Positions 53,301 through 59,170 of a stretch of 64,000 nt of DNA are shown here, piece after piece. Numbering within the stretch: position 1 is the stretch's first letter; each line of letters opens with the position of its first letter. The stretch lies in assembly GCA_031841125.1 (NCBI GenBank), contig CM063109.1, forward strand, positions 34,104,038 through 34,168,037, read 5' to 3'. A program made the position numbers and the translations under genes. This DNA is from Acanthococcus lagerstroemiae (lineage: Eukaryota > Arthropoda > Insecta > Hemiptera > Eriococcidae). A model generated the notes under the pieces. It made no database searches. It had not been told where the DNA came from and was given only the letters and a program-made list of their open reading frames with translations.

Positions 53301-54775
53301 GTGCCCCCATCTTTATTCTTGACCAAGAAGTCAAATCGAGGCGTGAAAAGTAGGTGAGCAACGAAATTTTCTCTTTCCTGACAGAGGGGACCAACTTTCC
53401 ACCAGTTTTAAATTTTCAATGAAAAAATATGAGGGTATTGAAATACGGGTTTTATTGGGTCACAAAATTTGAATATCTTACTTCACGTTTGATCGGGCTC
53501 CGATTTTTTGGGCAGGATTCCGAAGTTTACTCATGAAATGGGCAAAATTGACTTTCATTTTGAAAATATGAGCATGTGTAGAAGAGGGGTACTCTGGGTC
53601 GCTGATTTCGAAAACTATCAGATTTCTAATTTGAATTGGTTTCGGGCCTCAAAATTAAAATTTTCCAATTGAAATGGGCAAACGAGTTTAAATTGGGTCC
53701 AAATTAAAAAATGAATCTAACAGAAAATTTTAAGTAGCTATAGATACCTATTGTCAAAATAGAGTGGGTCTTTAAAATGGATTCTTACTTCACGTTACTA
53801 AGATTTATAATGACTAAAAACTAAATTCTACCGAATTCAAATAGCTAAGTAGGTATATGTCTATTGAATTATTCCAATAAAATTAAAATGAATTTCTGAT
53901 ACTTTGTTGAACTTTTGGTTTTCAAGATAAAAAAGTGACTTCTGAGAACCTAGGTACTCGTATTAGTTTTTCACATTATAAAATGTAGAAAGATTCATAA
54001 ATTAGAAATTACTCTGGATAGAAAACAGCTGTTTTCTGCCTAAGCTATTGAACCAGTTAATGAAAAGTCACTCATCCGCAGGGACGAAAATAAGGGGGAG
54101 AACGAGGGGGCAGTCTGCACCTAAGCCACCGCCGGAGTTGGGAAAATTTAGTAAATGAATCAAAAGTTGGAATAATCCAACAAGTGAAAAAAAATTCCTA
54201 TTTTTAGCTATGTAAACAAATTTTGATACTTCTTGGGAATTTTGACTTGAGTCGTGGATCAAAAGTTGGAAAGATCCAACAAATCAAAAGGTTTTTTTTT
54301 TGCTAAATACTGATACTTGGAAATTTTGACTTGAATCAGTTGAGAATTTAACAATTTTTGCCCCTCCAGAAAAAACTTCGCTACATCCCTGCTCATCCAT
54401 TTCAGTACACATAAAGAAAATAAAATCGATGAAGTTCTGTTACCATTATTAGAAGCAAACAAATACATAGATAGGTATATTGGGGGGTAGGTACATAAAG
54501 TAGAAATCTGAGATTTACTTGATTTTCTATATCGAATTACTGAAGGGTCTCAAAGTACATAACATAATGATGCATTTTTGCTGTAAAATTACAGATTTAT
54601 ATGGGAGCGAATATCATTTCTAATGGGTACCAGTGAAGTTGAGATCAGGTGGTCAATCGAACCGAATACAAAGCCTGGCTATTATCGGATACGACACTTC
54701 GGTTCAGCAAAATCAATCTATGGTCGCACTGAAACTTATGCAGGATCGACACAAGTTTTCAAAGTCATCAAATGA
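23198..54775 (+). CDS. CDase: Neutral ceramidase gene (13 coding exons, exon 1B form)
   Basis: Thirteen exons with GT-AG junctions and matching phases join into 699 codons and a stop, close to the usual 700-780 residues of animal neutral ceramidases. Known role: hydrolysis of the ceramide N-acyl bond to sphingosine and fatty acid at the cell surface or outside the cell. Visible motifs: signal peptide (1-27), GTHTHS with zinc-site His (116-121), WFAVHP with zinc-site His (His227), GDVSPNILGPRC with the nucleophilic Ser (Ser279), PGEFTTMSG with zinc-site Glu (Glu469), and the Tyr-containing NTYADYITTPEEY (501-513). The C-terminal immunoglobulin-like domain ends in YRIRHFG and VFKVIK (about 600-699). 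The gene spans 31.6 kb from exon 1B. No break or missing catalytic residue is seen, so the gene appears intact. An identical exon 1A lies 3.7 kb further upstream. Confidence 0.96.
23486..23993 (-). pseudogene. Coding-like fragment in intron 1, unrecognised
   Basis: Two overlapping minus-strand frames (23652-23993 without an ATG start, then 23486-23698 from an ATG) look protein-like. The first ends in a Lys/Arg-rich stretch (ERKIEKDLRRYK-type) and the second has EAFINEWIDITAAS. The overlap suggests a single reading frame broken by a frameshift. The DNA is richer in GC than its intron surroundings. No domain is recognised. A decayed transposon ORF is the likeliest explanation, given that it sits inside an intron on the opposite strand. 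Confidence 0.35.
24001..25726. other. Intron 1, middle part: no gene, tetranucleotide repeats
   Basis: Apart from the (CTGT)n tracts at 24669-24975 and a poly-A run near 25365-25379, nothing identifiable is seen. Stretches around 25080-25340 read openly in both directions but show no domain. Confidence 0.45.
24669..24975 (+). repeat. CTGT/CAGT microsatellite cluster
   Basis: A (CTGT)5 tract (24669-24688) is followed by gtcagtcagtcagtctcagt. Two related units then follow, around 24845 and 24915, each with gagaatgtcatcg(t/c)gtctg, a CTGT tract and cagtcagtcca. The pattern is a compound microsatellite with one higher-order duplication of about 70 bp. Confidence 0.85.
25727..26026. mobile_element. 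hAT-like MITE, CAGGGACGTAC family (intron 1)
   Basis: Ends CAGGGACGTACTGA and TTGGTACGTCCCTG are inverted repeats flanked by an exact 8-bp duplication, tataaaaa (25719-25726 and 26027-26034). The interior has the family's core: ttttcactcagcagttg on the left, and ttgagttgagtcaattggga and a C/G-rich subterminal stretch on the right. No coding capacity. Confidence 0.92.
26035..27647. other. Intron 1, right part: nothing identified
   Basis: AT-rich non-coding sequence. A stretch at about 26340-26520 repeats aatctta/tcttaac/cttaatga motifs loosely. No coding or transposon signal of note. Confidence 0.45.
27648..27880. mobile_element. hAT-like MITE, CAGGGACGTAC family (intron 1)
   Basis: Left end TAGGGACGTAGTGAAG and right end TTTTTGTCCCTG are imperfect inverted repeats flanked by an exact 8-bp duplication, gccctaat (27640-27647 and 27881-27888). 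The internal tcaaaattcccgagtatcaaa and ttgttggattttct segments mark the family, here in reverse orientation. Its right end is 0.2 kb before exon 2. Confidence 0.9.
28067..28210 (+). CDS. CDase: Neutral ceramidase exon 2
   Basis: 48 codons between a tacag acceptor and a cag|gtaaat donor, phase 0 at both ends. It encodes MGYANIEQKG, HLRQFSRAF and VSVDCGMIG, the conserved N-terminal motifs of the ceramidase domain (residues 47-94). Confidence 0.96.
28305..28530. mobile_element. hAT-like MITE, CAGTGGCGTAGCC family (intron 2)
   Basis: Perfect 14-bp inverted ends (CAGTGGCGTAGCCA and TGGCTACGCCACTG) are flanked by an exact 8-bp duplication, cgtgaaat (28297-28304 and 28531-28538). The 226-bp interior has G-rich and C-rich subterminal stretches and no coding capacity. 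The terminus and duplication length fit the hAT superfamily. Confidence 0.93.
31235..32983. mobile_element. Probable DNA element with GGGAGACCGGGGC ends (intron 2)
   Basis: The left end, cttaagggagaccggggcgc, and the right end, gcattatgccccggtccccc, are inverted repeats with a few differences. Related tatgcccc and gcataatg-type motifs recur inside, for example near 32608 and 31720. Next to each end lies TTA, so a short target duplication is possible but unproven. A segment with a lone hAT-like end (catgggcgccaac, about 31374) is probably a nested insertion. No intact transposase frame was seen. Confidence 0.5.
33574..33750 (+). CDS. CDase: Neutral ceramidase exon 3
   Basis: 59 codons, phase 0 at both ends (ctccag acceptor, ctg|gtaaga donor). 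Residues 95-153 include NNVMISGTHTHSAPGG. The histidines of GTHTHS belong to the catalytic zinc site of the family. Confidence 0.97.
34068..34195 (+). CDS. CDase: Neutral ceramidase exon 4
   Basis: 128 nt (42 codons plus two bases) with a cccacag acceptor and an aa|gtaatt donor. It encodes SIERAHKY, ANINRSPSAY and NPESERA (residues 154-195), conserved in the family. The split codon completes to Lys with exon 5. Confidence 0.95.
34646..35429. repeat. Fold-back (long inverted repeat) element in intron 4
   Basis: The left arm (ccagcggcacatgtatgcgg, aataaaaccaatag, gaatttgtgctccattt, atgtgctgccggtgacatg, ccccaatttccccctc) is matched in reverse complement by the right arm (gggggaactggggg, catgtcaccagcagcacat, atggagcacaaattc, tattggtttcatt, tacatgtgcagctgg). 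The arms are about 370 bp each, imperfect, and centred near 35040. The gtgc(t/c)g-c-ggtgacatg motif occurs about five times in both orientations. No target duplication was found. Its transcript would form a long hairpin. Confidence 0.82.
35692..35982. mobile_element. hAT-like MITE, CAGGGACGTAC family (intron 4)
   Basis: Ends CAGGGACGTATCGAAG and CCGGTACGTCCTTG are inverted repeats. The flanking octamers ttcgttca and ctagttca match at six of eight positions, consistent with an old target duplication. Inside are G12 and G9 runs and the family core caactgactgaactcaaaat, present in two partial copies. Confidence 0.82.
36709..36910 (+). CDS. CDase: Neutral ceramidase exon 5
   Basis: 202 nt, from a ttttag acceptor to aaa|gtgagt. 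Residues 196-263 contain MIAWFAVHPTSMNN, whose His is a zinc-site ligand in characterised neutral ceramidases, and SSDNVGYAS. Confidence 0.97.
37239..37448 (+). CDS. CDase: Neutral ceramidase exon 6 (catalytic serine)
   Basis: 70 codons, phase 0. GPFIAAFASTNLGDVSPN with Ser279 corresponds to the nucleophile motif of the family. It is followed by ILGPRC and two further Cys likely to form disulphides, and by VGPGNNHFEST. The donor is ctg|gtaatg. Confidence 0.97.
37665..37784 (+). CDS. CDase: Neutral ceramidase exon 7
   Basis: 40 codons, phase 0 (attcag acceptor, cag|gtatat donor). It encodes EITGPVQSVHQFVHMP, matching the family's segment after the catalytic motif (residues 334-373). Confidence 0.95.
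38416..38789. mobile_element. hAT-like MITE, CAGGGACGTAC family (intron 7)
   Basis: Ends CAGAGACGTACCGA and TTGGTACGTTCCTG are flanked by an exact 8-bp duplication, cacatttc (38408-38415 and 38790-38797). The interior repeats the ttgggaaaatccaacaagtc core three times, which explains its larger size (374 bp). Confidence 0.92.
39972..40660. mobile_element. hAT-like MITE, CAGGGACGTAC family, carrying a nested element (intron 7)
   Basis: Ends CAGGGACGTACCGAAG and ATCGGTACGTTCTTG are flanked by an exact 8-bp duplication, tatcgtct (39964-39971 and 40661-40668). Without the 427-bp insert at 40159-40585 it would be about 260 bp, normal for the family. Confidence 0.93.
40159..40585. mobile_element. 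Tc1/mariner-like MITE nested in a hAT-like MITE
   Basis: Perfect 26-bp inverted ends begin CGGTTTCCAAACTGCCCTTA and are flanked by TA on both sides, the usual Tc1/mariner target. A third, internal copy of the end motif (gccaaactgcccttcgtcca) lies near 40350. A C12-A tract precedes the right end. No transposase. Confidence 0.9.
41549..41805. mobile_element. Possible inverted-end element rich in TTGACA motifs
   Basis: The left boundary, cccaatctgcaagtattgac, and the reverse complement of the right boundary, cccgatctgcaaaattagcg, are similar. The interior contains many ttttgaca/attgacac motifs. No clear target duplication was found, so the call is tentative. Confidence 0.35.
42843..43040 (+). 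CDS. CDase: Neutral ceramidase exon 8
   Basis: 66 codons, phase 0 (attcag acceptor, gag|gtataa donor). It encodes ALGYSFAAGT-type MGHSFAAGTTDGPG, NPLWNM and CHGIKPILLTTGE (residues 374-439), all conserved in the family. Confidence 0.97.
43041..45923. other. Intron 8 (2.9 kb)
   Basis: Contains a pogo-like MITE (44604-45175), a G10 run near 43227 and GA-rich and GGA-repeat tracts near 44178 and 45591. No coding exon. Confidence 0.6.
44604..45175. mobile_element. pogo/Tc1-like MITE (CAGTAAAA ends) in intron 8
   Basis: Left end CAGTAAAATCTTGCTAATACGA and right end TCGATTTAATGAGGTTTTACTG are imperfect inverted repeats, flanked by TA on both sides (44602-44603 and 45176-45177). The CAGTAAAACCTCG-like end is typical of pogo/Tigger-type elements. 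The right half repeats acgttcgaattttagaggg and gaggttttaata motifs. No transposase frame. Confidence 0.8.
45924..46148 (+). CDS. CDase: Neutral ceramidase exon 9
   Basis: 75 codons, phase 0. It encodes IAGVPGEFTTMSGRRLR with the zinc-site Glu469, and GLCNTYADYITTPEEY with the conserved zinc-site tyrosine region. The acceptor is gttttag and the donor aag|gtgatt. Confidence 0.97.
46232..46408. mobile_element. hAT-like MITE, CAGGGGCGCAACAA family (intron 9)
   Basis: Perfect 14-bp inverted ends (CAGGGGCGCAACAA and TTGTTGCGCCCCTG) are flanked by octamers atttgaaa and attcgaaa, a target duplication with one mismatch. The 177-bp interior is non-coding and contains a T-run. Confidence 0.92.
46761..47852. 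mobile_element. PIF/Harbinger-like non-autonomous element (TAA target)
   Basis: Ends AGGCCCATCCACACGGTGCG and CGCATCGTGTGGATGGGGCT are inverted repeats flanked by TAA on both sides (46758-46760 and 47853-47855). Subterminal regions are packed with GCGAATG(T/C) repeats in the same orientation at both ends. The 3-bp TAA target fits PIF/Harbinger. The 1.1-kb interior is AT-rich and lacks a transposase frame. Confidence 0.68.
47903..47995 (+). CDS. CDase: Neutral ceramidase exon 10
   Basis: 31 codons, phase 0. It encodes VQRYEGASTIYGPYTLPLY, the conserved segment closing the catalytic domain (residues 515-545). Confidence 0.96.
48123..48290 (+). CDS. CDase: Neutral ceramidase exon 11
   Basis: 56 codons, phase 0 (ctctag acceptor, ttt|gtaagt donor). 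It encodes LLPPVMFDTAPWNTNFGEC, the linker into the C-terminal domain, and PPASVKIGSTVSVKF, its first strand. Confidence 0.95.
48467..48582 (+). CDS. CDase: Neutral ceramidase exon 12
   Basis: 116 nt (38 codons plus two bases). It encodes AGHPRNNLRSESTYLTVE and VVATDANWET of the C-terminal immunoglobulin-like domain. The donor is ct|gtaagt, and the split codon is completed by exon 13. Confidence 0.95.
49462..49743. mobile_element. hAT-like MITE, TAGTGGCTGATCT ends (intron 12)
   Basis: Imperfect inverted ends, TAGTGGCTGATCTA and TAGATCCGCCACTG, are flanked by octamers ctattacc and ccattacc, one mismatch apart. A T13-G12 tract sits just inside the left end. It is related to the CAGTGGCG group. 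Confidence 0.82.
50922..52329. mobile_element. 1.4-kb fold-back hAT-like element (intron 12)
   Basis: An exact 8-bp duplication, agtacaat (50914-50921 and 52330-52337), flanks ends CAGGGTTGGCATTTTAC and GTATTTTACTTGCCAACCCTG. The two halves are largely reverse complements around a centre near 51575: atggtcgtctcctt near 51732 pairs with aggagacgaccat near 51407. Extra end copies occur at the centre (cagtgttggcaggtaaa) and just inside the right end (tgccaaccctgattttac). Palindromic TTTTACATGTAAAA is repeated many times. No transposase. Confidence 0.92.
54079..54391. mobile_element. hAT-like MITE, CAGGGACGTAC family (intron 12)
   Basis: Ends CAGGGACGAAAATAAG and TTCGCTACATCCCTG are flanked by octamers ctcatccg and ctcatcca (one mismatch). 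The family core (caaaagttggaaagatccaac) appears twice. It ends 0.2 kb before exon 13. Confidence 0.88.
54595..54775 (+). CDS. CDase: Neutral ceramidase exon 13 (last coding exon)
   Basis: From a ttacag acceptor, one base completes the codon begun in exon 12. The frame continues through IWERISFLMGTSEVEIRW, KPGYYRIRHFG and STQVFKVIK to TGA at 54773-54775. GTSEV-I-W and G-YRIRHFG are the conserved end of animal neutral ceramidases. Confidence 0.96.
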
Positions 54776-55120
54776 AAAATACTTCTCGTGTAACGCTCTT
54801 AACAGTATTATGTATATATCGCTCGTTGAAATTACTATTAAGATGGAGAATCTAACTGTTATTACATTCTTTTTCAGAACTTGCGCGAATGTTCGGAACA
54901 CATTTACTTATTCTAGTCTAATGTAAAACAGGGACATCAGATGGCTAAATATTTCGAAAATTATCTGTGTGAGTGATAATTATTCGGATATAAAATTTGA
55001 AAACTGTACAGAAACTTTTATTTGTAGAGCAGAAAACTATTTTATACTTTCAGATAAACTTGATCCCCCCCCCCCCCATAATCAGTGATCAACTTAATAA
55101 ACATTTTTACTTTTTTATGG
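54776..55120 (+). promoter_or_regulatory. Ceramidase 3' UTR and candidate polyadenylation signal
   Basis: AATAAA at 55096-55101, about 320 bp past the stop codon, is the first canonical polyadenylation hexamer with a T-rich stretch after it. A second lies at 55261. A C13 run at about 55065-55077 lies in the presumed 3' UTR. Confidence 0.55.
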
Positions 55121-56507
55121 CGCCTTCATTCTTGTTGACGTAGCCTCAGAAGCTGTTGAGTAATTCACTGAACTGAGGAATTGAGAGCTTATATTATTGG
55201 TTTCTGAATATTCAACTGATTTTGGGTTCAGAGGCGTACCGATGAAGAGATTCCCGTCCAAATAAAACTTTCTTATCTCTTCGGAAAGAGTGAAAAGTCA
55301 TCATGCCACTGAAACTCGAAACAGTTCATTTCCAGCAATTTAATATTAAAATTTGGAACAAAAGCGACAATAATGATTCACGCCATACAAGTTGAAGTAG
55401 AAATAGAAAGGTAGAACTGAGATGGATACAAAGTGAATGTATACTAGTAAAACTGAGACTAAAATGTAACTAATGCTCGAAAACGAAGCCGAGTAAGAAT
55501 AAGTATAACATATAACGCTTTATCAAAAATACAACCCAAAAATACAACCAGTGAAAGCACTAAAAGATAACTACAAGAATTCAATACTGCGACTGATACA
55601 TGCATTTATCCAATCATACTTCCCCCACTTAACCTTTAAGAGGTTCAGGGGTAACATCGATTGGGAGGGTATTAACAATTTTAATTCTGGCGCGCTTAAA
55701 AACAAAAAAAGGTAGTAGCCGCTTTGACATCCACAGCCCGAATTTTTCTCGTCATCTGGATACGGTTTTTGAATACAATAACTAAAAGCCAGTTGAAATG
55801 GAGCAATTCATCTTTGAGAAATACAACTTGTCCGATTCACAAATTAAGTTATTTTCGTTGCCACTTATATTTACGCTGTAACTATAGTTGGTTTATAATT
55901 AATCAGACTTCCAACTTTTCCAAAACGAACAAGGCTGCTGTGAACTTCTTACAATCTGCTAGACAACGATTTTACTCCGTCGATATTTTGAAGCTCAGGT
56001 GGCGTATAATCAACGGACGGCCAGTTGAAAAATGCCTGGAGTCAATGCATCTTCCATCTTGATTGACCGAACGGGACTTTGAAACAGCTTCCATCCGAGT
56101 AACTGGAGTACAATATACTCATCATAACTCAACACATTCCCATCATTTACACAAGCGAAATGGTGCTCTTGCAGTGGCGTGCATTCCAGGCAAGCAAGGT
56201 AAGCGCCGCTTACCCCGGAAATTCCCGAGAAAATAAGTTTTCATGTACAATATCAACTTCAACTTGTAACAAATAAAAGATAATGAAACATTGGGCAAAA
56301 CAGCGACTGTACTGACACCTTACAACGCTTACGCTTAAGTATAATTATAATAAATTCACGGGAGATTCCGGCAATCCTCGTACATGTATATTCGTAGAGG
56401 TCAGCGAGGTGTGCGTCGGATCTAACGCTTATTTCCCATACTGCACGTAACATTGCACAACTTACGCTCCGTCACCGAGTTAATTACCAACACAAAAATA
56501 CACTATT
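55121..56507. other. Intergenic, no gene recognised
   Basis: Open frames such as 55724-56062 (+) show no domain. A lone hAT-like end (cagtggcgtgcattcc, about 56173) is present without a partner. Nothing else was identified. Confidence 0.45.
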
Positions 56508-57110
56508 ATGTGCAACACGACGAAACCTATGCATTTATTTGCGTCCTGGAAGCGCTTGCTTGGCTACACACAAATGTCGAAATTGACAGTGACACGTGAT
56601 TATGTTCTTCTGCTAGTCAACGCATCATGTTTGAATGCTCTGTGTTTTTTTGCCCAGAAAATGTGTATTCGAGATTTTATTGAAAACCCGTTTTCGCGAC
56701 TTACTCTCAATGAACAATTAGAAATTATTAATGGTGGGAAGCCTAAACCAGAATTACCATTTTTAAAAACTGAGCAAAAGAGAGGTGATTCGAGTTTCAC
56801 TAGACATTGCCACGTATCGCAATACGAAAACATAACTAGTTGTGAAGATGGTGGAAAACTGTTTTGTTGGCCATGTCTATTCAGGGACGTACCAATAGGG
56901 GGAGGGGACAACTCCCCCCTGTAAGAATTTTTCACGCAGCAGTTGGAAAAATTTATAATTTCAATCAGGCAGAGTTGGGAAAATCCAACAAGACAAAGGT
57001 TTTTTTTTTTTGCAGTGATGTTTGGGAATTTTGAGCTGATAGAATCATGGACCAGAAAATTCCTTCAAGTAACGAAGGATTCAAAAGCAGCTTGATTTAA
57101 ACAATTAAAT
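56508..57110 (+). pseudogene. Remnant of ZMYM1/hAT transposase-like protein (TTF zinc-finger region)
   Basis: From an ATG at 56508 the frame runs into FIENPFSRLTLNEQLEII and then a Cys/His stretch ending KLFCWPCLF. This resembles the TTF-type zinc-finger N-terminus of ZMYM1-like, hAT-derived proteins (pattern NPFS-L-L-EQ and FCFPCLLF). At 56882 the frame runs into a CAGGGACGTAC-family MITE end. After it, near 57050, ESWTRKF could be the continuation (W-T/K-x-GF motif). The upstream part is not recognisable. A dead transposase fragment is the likeliest explanation. Confidence 0.5.
56882..57040. mobile_element. hAT-like MITE fragment, CAGGGACGTAC family
   Basis: The left end CAGGGACGTACCAATAG and the family core (ttttcacgcagcagttgg, gggaaaatccaacaag, gggaattttgagctga) are present. 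The inverted right end is missing, so this copy is truncated or deleted at about 57040. Confidence 0.8.
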
Positions 57111-57312
57111 TCTCGGAGCCCATGCAATTTCTGTCATGTTCAGGATAAACATGAGATGGCTCACCTCAACGAGCAATAAATCTTTGCAGCGCCTCAACGA
57201 ACTGTACGCTAGATAAATCAGGTAGGTACAATCTCCGTAAGGACACATATAGGTATTTGACAACCATGCAAACAAATACTGCAATGTAGATCTTGTAGCG
57301 AGTAGTACTATG

Positions 57313-57488
57313 CAGTGGCGTAGCTTCGGGGGAGGGGAGGCACATGAGGTACGTGCCTCCCCCCCTCCCAATATTTTTACATAGTCCTCTAATATCGGCG
57401 ATTTTTAAGAAATACCACAATTTTCGACTCTTTCTCCCTTGAAAATCTTATTGTGCCCCCCTTTGGGAAACCCCTAGATACGCCACTG
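57313..57488. mobile_element. hAT-like MITE, CAGTGGCGTAGC family
   Basis: Inverted ends CAGTGGCGTAGCTTCGG and CCTAGATACGCCACTG are flanked by octamers gtactatg and gtacgatg, one mismatch apart. 176 bp, with G-rich and C-rich subterminal stretches. Confidence 0.9.
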
Positions 57489-57496
57489 GTACGATG

Positions 57497-58689
57497 CGCC
57501 ACACTTTTGCACTGAAAGGGCCCGACTGAATCAACATTATACGCAAACGGTCTGTATGCCTACTTTGGCGAACTCGAAACGGAGTTGCTCTAATTTACGA
57601 TGGCGTTTCATCTTTGTAACTAATGCATCTGACACAGCTATGGAGAGTGGACTTGACTAAATTTCAACAGCCATCAATAATCCAATATTTCGATGCTGAA
57701 TAGCCTAACAAAAAATCGACGATTGGCGCGAAAATACATCTCGTTCATCCAACGAAGCAGTATTCTAAGGAAATGAGTTTTCATTCGAAGTATAATCGGG
57801 TGTTTTTTCGATTCAAATGAGCTGGACTGCCTGCCGCCCTCATACGTATAAAATAAAACGATTATTTAAAAAAGGAGCAGTCTACTATCGCCATAAGGGC
57901 TGAATAACGAGACAGACGATCGATGTTTCCAAAAAATTAAATTGTTGCGCCATTCTAAGTGCGAAACCTAAGGAGTTGTCGAGTTCGGCTACAAAAATAT
58001 AACAACATCATTCTTAAATTTACGAGTAAGATCGCAATAAAACGAATTACAAATGCCAGAATTCGCAACATTCGAGAAAAAGACGAAAATCTTTCTCTAA
58101 AAGGATATAAGATAAAACTAACTGGACGCTATTAAGCGTGACAGAACCAAGCGACCAAATCTGTTTTTTGAGAACATGTGATTCGAAGTTCATATCAAGA
58201 GCCATGTAGAAACTGCGGGTACACATTTTTGAATCGGGGGCCCAATTTTGAAAACGTCTACTGTTTACGCTCTTTCCAACGATACTAATTACTCATTCTG
58301 TCAATATATGTCGCTTGGTTCTGTCTCGATAACAGCGTCCAATTTACCAATAATACTCTTGTGCCTTTCTAGCGCTATTAGGGTTTTTACACCTCACCTA
58401 GGTAGCACTACCATAGGCAAACATTTTGTGGGTATTGTAATCATCTTGGGGTGATCTCAGGAATGTTGGGATAGACAAATCTGCGTATACAAATATATTT
58501 GTCTACATGTAGACAATGTAGGGTAAGGGGGCGGGGTAATCGCGGTCATCTACTTTTCACAGACAGGAAGATAGGTAAAACGTTCGAACCAGTGTTGGGA
58601 CATAGGAGAACATGTGAATAGTTGGTGATAACCAGGGTTGTCAACTTCACATGATTGTAATTCTTTACAGTAAAGAATGTAAAGAATAA
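57497..58689. other. Intergenic, no gene recognised; truncated hAT-like end near 58634
   Basis: No exon is visible. At about 58632-58688, cagggttgtcaacttcacat and repeated gtaaagaatgtaaagaat resemble the CAGGGTTGGCA end of the fold-back element at 50922. The R1-like LINE starts directly after it, suggesting the LINE landed in, and cut off, an older hAT copy. Confidence 0.5.
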
Positions 58690-58699
58690 AACACCGATT

Positions 58700-59170
58700 A
58701 TCCGCGAGGAAGACGACGAGAGTCATCGTGGCCGGCGACTTCAACGCCAAATCAGAGGAGTGGCACGCCGGCCGGACCGACCCCCGAGGATATGCTCTGG
58801 TGGAGCTTGCCGCCCGGCACGACCATGTTCCGATGAACACGGGCGGCACTCCCACCCGTTTCCATCAGTGCGTGGGGTCGGTCTTAGACGTCACCTTCGC
58901 GTCAGCCGGGCTGGCCCGCTGGATCAAGGGCTGGTCCGTGCTGAATGAGGAGTCAGGGAGTGACCACCGGTATATCACCTTCAAGCTGGACCGAGGAACC
59001 GAGGAGGTCACTGCTCCAAAGAAGCTGGGACGATGGGCGATCGGGAAGCTCGATGCGGATCGATTGGAGGTGAGCTTCCTGGCTCTTACCTGGAGAACGG
59101 GAGAGTGTCGGGCAGAAGAAGCAGAAGAAGAGGAGAGCGCGGAGGCCGCGGCCGCGAACGCCATCCGGTC
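58700..59170 (+). pseudogene. Endonuclease domain (C-terminal half) of R1-like LINE
   Basis: The frame begins without a start codon at about RKTTRVIVAGDFNAKSEEW. It continues with TDPRGYALVELA, LDVTFASAGLARWI and ESGSDHRYITFKL, whose GDFN and SDH residues are catalytic in APE-like endonucleases. The N-terminal half with the catalytic Glu is missing. The frame is lost by a one-base shift near 59150-59180, before the AMPR motif. Confidence 0.88.

Larger units (their letters stand above)
48583..54594. other. Intron 12 (6.0 kb)
   Basis: Contains a hAT-like MITE (49462-49743), a 1.4-kb fold-back hAT element (50922-52329) and a CAGGGACGTAC-family MITE (54079-54391). The sequence between them (52.3-54.0 kb) shows no recognisable exon or element. 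Confidence 0.6.
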
